Of a stretch of DNA of 9,072 bases, positions 6,470-9,072 are shown piece by piece (position 1 is the stretch's first letter; the number at the start of each line of letters is the position of its first letter). A program made the translations under genes and the position numbers. Source of the stretch: Actinomycetota bacterium (GTDB lineage: Bacteria > Actinomycetota > Thermoleophilia > Gaiellales > Gaiellaceae); the NCBI GenBank assembly GCA_013813345.1, contig JACCRW010000037.1, positions 1 through 9,072 of the forward strand, written 5' to 3'. The notes below the pieces were generated by a model, which searched no databases, was not told the origin of the DNA, and worked only from the letters and a program-made list of their open reading frames with translations.

Positions 6470-6786
6470 GCGACCTCCACGACGAGCATGAGCTGCTCGA
6501 CGGCGACGACCACGACGACCGTGCCCTCGTCGGCGCCCCCGTCGCAGCGGGCCTGCCAGAGCTCGCCCTTGACGCGAACGCTGCCGAATGGGTGGCACGG
6601 CGAGACAACGACGGCCTGCTCGCCGATCAGCGCCTCCACTCCGACCGCGGGTGCGCGCCGGTGCGACCACCGCCACAGGAACCAGGCTTCGACGAGCTCG
6701 AAGGCTCCGCCGGCGACGACCGCGACGACACCCCAGGGGGACGGGAGGACGAAGATCGCGAGCCCGAGCGCGACGAGGAAGGCCAC
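6466..6786 (-). CDS. NfeD-like small membrane protein (two TM segments plus OB fold)
   Basis: A 106-residue protein. Residues about 2-14 and 17-39 are hydrophobic and look like two closely spaced membrane helices, followed by a basic turn (WRWSHRR). Residues about 48-106 match the soluble NfeD OB-fold: GVEALIGEQAVVV, then PFGSVRVKGELWQARCDGGADEGTVVVV and a hydrophobic final strand. The GELW.A block is characteristic. NfeD proteins usually work beside SPFH/stomatin-flotillin proteins in membrane microdomains, but no such partner is encoded here. The GTG at 6786 is the only sensible start before the first helix; its ribosome binding site is weak. Its stop overlaps the truA start (ATGA). The context suggests only co-expression with truA, not a shared pathway. 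Confidence 0.8.
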   Translation of the reverse strand: MAFLVALGLAIFVLPSPWGVVAVVAGGAFELVEAWFLWRWSHRRAPAVGVEALIGEQAVVVSPCHPFGSVRVKGELWQARCDGGADEGTVVVVVAVEQLMLVVEVA

Positions 6787-6821
6787 TCTAGACCCGGCGG
6801 TCGAGCAGCCCGAACATGCGC

Positions 6822-6932
6822 CTAGCCGTCCTCCCGGACGCTCTCGACGCCGAGCACCTCGGCAAAGAAGCCGGCAAGCCTAGCTGCGTCCGGACTGGCG
6901 ATCCCCGCGAAGACGAGCCCTTCGATCCGCAT
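6822..6932 (-). pseudogene. Truncated VOC/glyoxalase-like N-terminal fragment
   Basis: From ATG 6932 to TAG 6822 the frame encodes 36 residues (MRIEGLVFAGIASPDAAR, then LAGFFAEVLGVESVREDG). This reads like the first beta-alpha unit of a vicinal-oxygen-chelate domain protein, where a strand, a SPD turn and an FF.EVLG helix are typical. The other three beta-alpha-beta units needed for a working fold are missing: the other frames downstream do not continue the domain before the NfeD-like gene begins at 6786. It is therefore either a decayed gene remnant or a short peptide that happens to look similar. There is only a weak AGG about 8 nt upstream. No longer gene of this type is visible nearby. 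Confidence 0.45.
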
Positions 6933-6994
6933 CGCGCGAGCCTAACCCCAACGTGCCCCAAGGGGCGCGCGGCCCCCTGGATTCAGGCTAGACG

Positions 6995-7025
6995 ACGAAG
7001 GCACGCAGAATCTGCGCGCCTTCGT
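6995..7025 (-). terminator. Hairpin terminator candidate after rplQ
   Basis: ACGAAGGC (6995-7002) pairs with GCCTTCGT (7018-7025); after one mismatch, CGCA (7004-7007) pairs with TGCG (7013-7016), leaving a small loop. The stem starts 27 nt beyond the rplQ stop and no U-tract follows on the minus strand, as is common for hairpin terminators in high-GC actinobacteria. A second, weaker GGGGC/GCCCC stem lies just beyond at 6962-6976. Together they would end the rpsD-rpoA-rplQ transcript or reduce read-through toward truA. Confidence 0.6.
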
Positions 7026-7052
7026 GACAAGACAATGACTCTTCGTCCCCAG

Positions 7053-7451
7053 CTAGGCCGGGCGCTGCGAGCCTGCGGCGAACGCCGTCTCGGGCTCGTA
7101 GTCGACGAGCTCCAGGTACACCATCTCGGCCGCGTCGCCCTGGCGCGCGCCGAGCTTGATGATCCGCGTGTAGCCGCCCGGGCGATCGGCGAAGCGCGGC
7201 GCAATCTCGGCGAAGAGCTGGCTGACCACCTCGGGCGAGCGCAGCTCCGAGAGCGCCTTGCGCCGCGCCGAGAGATCGCCGCGCTTGCCCAGGGTGATCA
7301 TCTTCTCTGCGAACGGCTTGACGGCCTTGGCCTTTGCCTCGGTCGTCTGGATCCGTCCATGCTCGAGCAGCGCACCCGCGAGGTTCGAGTACAGCGCCTT
7401 CCGGTGCGCGGAGTCGCGCCCCAGCTTCTTGCCTGCGCGGGCGTGCCTCAT
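7053..7451 (-). CDS. rplQ: 50S ribosomal protein L17 (bL17)
   Basis: A 132-residue ribosomal protein of the large subunit, close to the usual length. The N-terminal block MRHARAGKKLGRDSAHRKAL and the following SNLAGALLEHGRIQTTEAKAK are diagnostic; the C-terminal part contains PGGYTRIIKLGARQGDAAEMVYLEL, the conserved L17 ending, then a short variable tail. ATG 7451 is preceded by AGGAGA at a normal distance. It lies 58 nt after rpoA, keeping the universal rpoA-rplQ order, and should be co-transcribed with it. A modest ACGGTT/AACCGT pairing (7469-7474 with 7487-7492) sits in that spacer and is not enough to call a regulatory element. Confidence 0.98.
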   Translation of the reverse strand: MRHARAGKKLGRDSAHRKALYSNLAGALLEHGRIQTTEAKAKAVKPFAEKMITLGKRGDLSARRKALSELRSPEVVSQLFAEIAPRFADRPGGYTRIIKLGARQGDAAEMVYLELVDYEPETAFAAGSQRPA

Positions 7452-7509
7452 CAGGGGCTCTCCTGGTGACGGTTTTGCGTCGCCCTAACCGTTGCCGTGA
7501 GGGCCACGA

Positions 7510-8478
7510 CTACTCGTCTCCCCGGAGGTTGAGCCCGTGGGACTGGAGCGTCTCCTTGACCTCTTCGATCGACTTCTTGCCGAAGTTCGGAATCGCGGCG
7601 AGCTCGTTCTCCGACTTGGTCACGAGATCGCCGATCGTCTCGATCCCGACGCGCTTCAGGCAGTTGTACGAGCGGACGCCGAGCTCGAGCTCCTCGATCG
7701 GGAAGTTCTCCATCCCGTGGGCGGCGGGGGCCTCGATCCCCGACTCGACGACCGCGGTCTCGCCGAAGCCCTCGATCCGATCGAGGTCGGTGAAGATCGC
7801 CAGCTGGCGGATCAGGATCTCGGCCGCCTGGCCGATCGCCTCGCGCGGCTCGAGCGAGCCGTCGGTCGTCACATCGAGGCGGAGCTTGTCGTAGTCCGTG
7901 CGCTGCCCGACCCGGGCCGCCTCGACGTCGTACGAGACGCGGCGAACCGGCGAGAAGATCGAGTCGATCGGAATCACGCCGATCGGCTGCTCCGGCCCGC
8001 GGTTGAGCTCGGCCGGAACGTAGCCGCGCCCGCGGCCGATCGTGAGGGTCATCTCCAACTTGCCCTTGTCGGAGAGATGGCCGATCACGAGCTCCGGATT
8101 GAGAATCTCGAGATCCGCAGGTGCCTGGATGTCGGCGGCGGTGACCGCGCCCGCGCCCTTCTTCGCGATGTGCACCTCGACCTCGGGCGACTCGCCGTGG
8201 AGGAGGCAGATCAGGTTCTTCAGGTTGAGGATGACGTCCGTGACGTCCTCCTTGACCCCCGGCAGCGTCGTGAACTCGTGCGCGACGCCCTCGATCTTGA
8301 CGGCGGTTACGGCGGCGCCCTCGAGAGACGAGAGCAGCACGCGGCGCAGCGAGTTACCGAACGTGTAGCCGAAGCCGCGGTCGAGCGGCTCGATCACGAA
8401 GATCCCCCGGTTCTCGTTGATCTCCTCGTGGACGATCTTCGGGACCTGGAAGTCCATCAGGCTGGTGCGTGTAGACAA
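7510..8478 (-). CDS. rpoA: DNA-directed RNA polymerase alpha subunit
   Basis: A 322-residue alpha subunit, complete. The N-terminal domain (residues about 8-235) holds the dimerisation and assembly sequence GYTFGNSLRRVLLSSLEG (37-54), LKNLICLLHGE and the IDSIFSPVRRVSYDVE region (171-186). The flexible linker is about 236-257. The C-terminal domain (about 258-318) contains the DNA- and activator-contacting residues: R269, N272, C273 and the GKKS loop (300-303), matching the R265/N268/C269/G296-S299 set of E. coli. The TTG at 8478 is chosen because GAAAGGA lies 5 nt upstream. A later ATG at 8457 (starting MDFQVPKIV) has no ribosome binding site but cannot be fully excluded. It follows rpsD after an unusually AT-rich, structured 111-nt gap and is followed by rplQ. 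Confidence 0.98.
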   Translation of the reverse strand: MSTRTSLMDFQVPKIVHEEINENRGIFVIEPLDRGFGYTFGNSLRRVLLSSLEGAAVTAVKIEGVAHEFTTLPGVKEDVTDVILNLKNLICLLHGESPEVEVHIAKKGAGAVTAADIQAPADLEILNPELVIGHLSDKGKLEMTLTIGRGRGYVPAELNRGPEQPIGVIPIDSIFSPVRRVSYDVEAARVGQRTDYDKLRLDVTTDGSLEPREAIGQAAEILIRQLAIFTDLDRIEGFGETAVVESGIEAPAAHGMENFPIEELELGVRSYNCLKRVGIETIGDLVTKSENELAAIPNFGKKSIEEVKETLQSHGLNLRGDE

Positions 8479-8492
8479 AACGTTCCTTTCGT

Positions 8493-8521
8493 GCCATTTC
8501 TCGCCTGCGGCGACAAATGGC
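8493..8521 (-). promoter_or_regulatory. Hairpin immediately in front of the rpoA ribosome binding site
   Basis: GCCATTT (8493-8499) pairs with AAATGGC (8515-8521); after a C/C mismatch, TCGCC (8501-8505) pairs with GGCGA (8509-8513) around a 3-nt loop. In the minus-strand mRNA this 29-nt hairpin ends two bases before the GAAAGGA ribosome binding site of rpoA. It could set rpoA translation efficiency, serve as a protein-binding site or mark RNA processing. No U-tract follows, so it is a poor intrinsic terminator. Confidence 0.5.
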
Positions 8522-8569
8522 TAGTCAGTACACAATACGTATCTGTATTTCCGTGTTTGGTTTGCCTAG

Positions 8570-8598
8570 TCCAAATAATCGCTGTTTGATTATTTGGA
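8570..8598. repeat. 11-bp perfect AT-rich inverted repeat across the rpsD stop codon
   Basis: TCCAAATAATC (8570-8580) and GATTATTTGGA (8588-8598) are exact reverse complements separated by 7 nt. The right arm includes the last two codons and the TAA stop of rpsD. The gap stretch 8521-8598 is about 37% GC, far below the neighbouring genes. It may be an RNA hairpin that ends or stabilises the rpsD message, or a DNA palindrome bound by a protein. There is no U-tract on the minus strand after it. Confidence 0.6.
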
Positions 8599-9072
8599 GT
8601 AGAGCTCGACGATGAGCGATTCCTGCACCGGCGTGTCGATCTCGGCGCGCTCGGGCCACTTCAGCACCTTGCCGGTGAGCCCCTCATGGTCGGCCTGGAG
8701 CCACGGCGCGACCGACGCGGTCAGATCCGTGGCATCGCGGATGGTCGGCTCGGCGGCACTGCCCGACTTCATCGTGACGATGTCGTTCGGGCGCACCCCG
8801 TAACTCGGGATGTTGACTCGGCGCCCGTTGACCGTGAAGTGGCCGTGGCGGACGAGCTGGCGGGCCTGCGCCCGGGAGCCGGCGAAGCCGAGTCGGTAGA
8901 CGACGTTGTCGAGTCGCGTCTCGAGCATCCGGAGCAGGTTCTCGCCTGGCGCGCCGGTGCCGCGGGTCGCCTTGTCGTAGTAGTTGCGGAACTGCTTCTC
9001 GAGCAGGCCGTAGTACCGACGCGCCTTCTGCTTCTCGCGCAACTGCAGCAGGTACTCGCTCTGCTTGATCCG
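8590..9072 (-). CDS. rpsD: 30S ribosomal protein S4 (uS4), N-terminus outside window
   Basis: The 160 C-terminal residues of S4 are visible; about 45 N-terminal residues, including any zinc-binding motif, lie beyond the window edge. LREKQKARRYYGLLEKQFRN (visible residues 11-30) is a signature of the family. The S4 RNA-binding domain follows at about 50-110, with ETRLDNVVYRLGFAGSRAQA, RQLVRHGHFTVNGRRVNIPS and YGVRPNDIV. The protein ends ESLIVELYSK, the expected S4 C-terminus, at TAA 8592-8590. S4 binds 16S rRNA early in small-subunit assembly and in several bacteria represses translation of its own operon. Here rpoA lies downstream, as in the actinobacterial alpha operon. An in-frame TTG at 9042 is internal and not the start. 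Confidence 0.97.
   Translation of the reverse strand, partial: RIKQSEYLLQLREKQKARRYYGLLEKQFRNYYDKATRGTGAPGENLLRMLETRLDNVVYRLGFAGSRAQARQLVRHGHFTVNGRRVNIPSYGVRPNDIVTMKSGSAAEPTIRDATDLTASVAPWLQADHEGLTGKVLKWPERAEIDTPVQESLIVELYSK

Noticed and set aside
6470..6676. Longer N-terminus for TruA
   Set aside because: It would overlap the NfeD-like gene in another frame; ATG 6469 starts the conserved first strand and has the ATGA coupling.
6788..6817. Nine-codon minus-strand frame just before the NfeD-like gene
   Set aside because: Too short to judge; the nearest GGAGG is 12 nt from its ATG, which is too far to be convincing.
8479..8589. Promoter for rpoA in the AT-rich gap
   Set aside because: TTGGAC and several TANNNT words occur on the minus strand, but no pair has an acceptable 16-19 bp spacing.

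Overview
The window is a GC-rich, densely packed bacterial chromosome segment. The order rpsD-rpoA-rplQ followed by truA, the high-GC codon choice, the frequent TTG and GTG starts, the hairpin without a U-tract and a promoter that looks leaderless all fit an actinobacterium. I would guess a deep-branching class such as Thermoleophilia, but that is inference, not something the sequence proves. No transposase, integrase, tRNA, rRNA, CRISPR array or phage gene is visible. This is core chromosome, not an accessory island.

Layout. 1-329 (+): C-terminal part of a NarL/LuxR-type response regulator, cut by the window edge. 344-640 (-): a 98-residue helical protein of unknown function. 686-1933 (+): an exported peptidase-S13 (PBP4-type) D-Ala-D-Ala carboxypeptidase with a short inserted region. 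From here to the right end every gene is on the minus strand, so it reads right to left: rpsD (partial, 9072-8590), rpoA, rplQ, a hairpin terminator, a truncated VOC/glyoxalase-like remnant, a small membrane NfeD-like protein, truA, a HAD phosphatase, ligA, then a PadR repressor gene and a HAAS-domain membrane protein gene.

The genes fall into small coupled units: NfeD-truA share ATGA, HAD-ligA overlap by 14 nt, and PadR-HAAS share ATGA. The PadR-HAAS unit has its own recognisable promoter (TTGGCA-17 bp-TACCAT). The predicted transcription start falls on the second ATG of padR, and a near-perfect inverted repeat covers the -10 element and that start. This suggests a leaderless, self-repressed regulator/membrane-protein cassette.

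Two intergenic regions hold structure that the genes do not explain. Between truA and the HAD gene, a 17-bp perfect inverted repeat brackets about 96 nt that itself contains hairpins. Between rpsD and rpoA, a strikingly AT-rich gap carries an 11-bp perfect inverted repeat over the rpsD stop codon and a second hairpin directly in front of the rpoA ribosome binding site. I found no clearly new multi-gene defence or metabolic system. These regulatory structures, plus the orphan helical protein, are the best leads.
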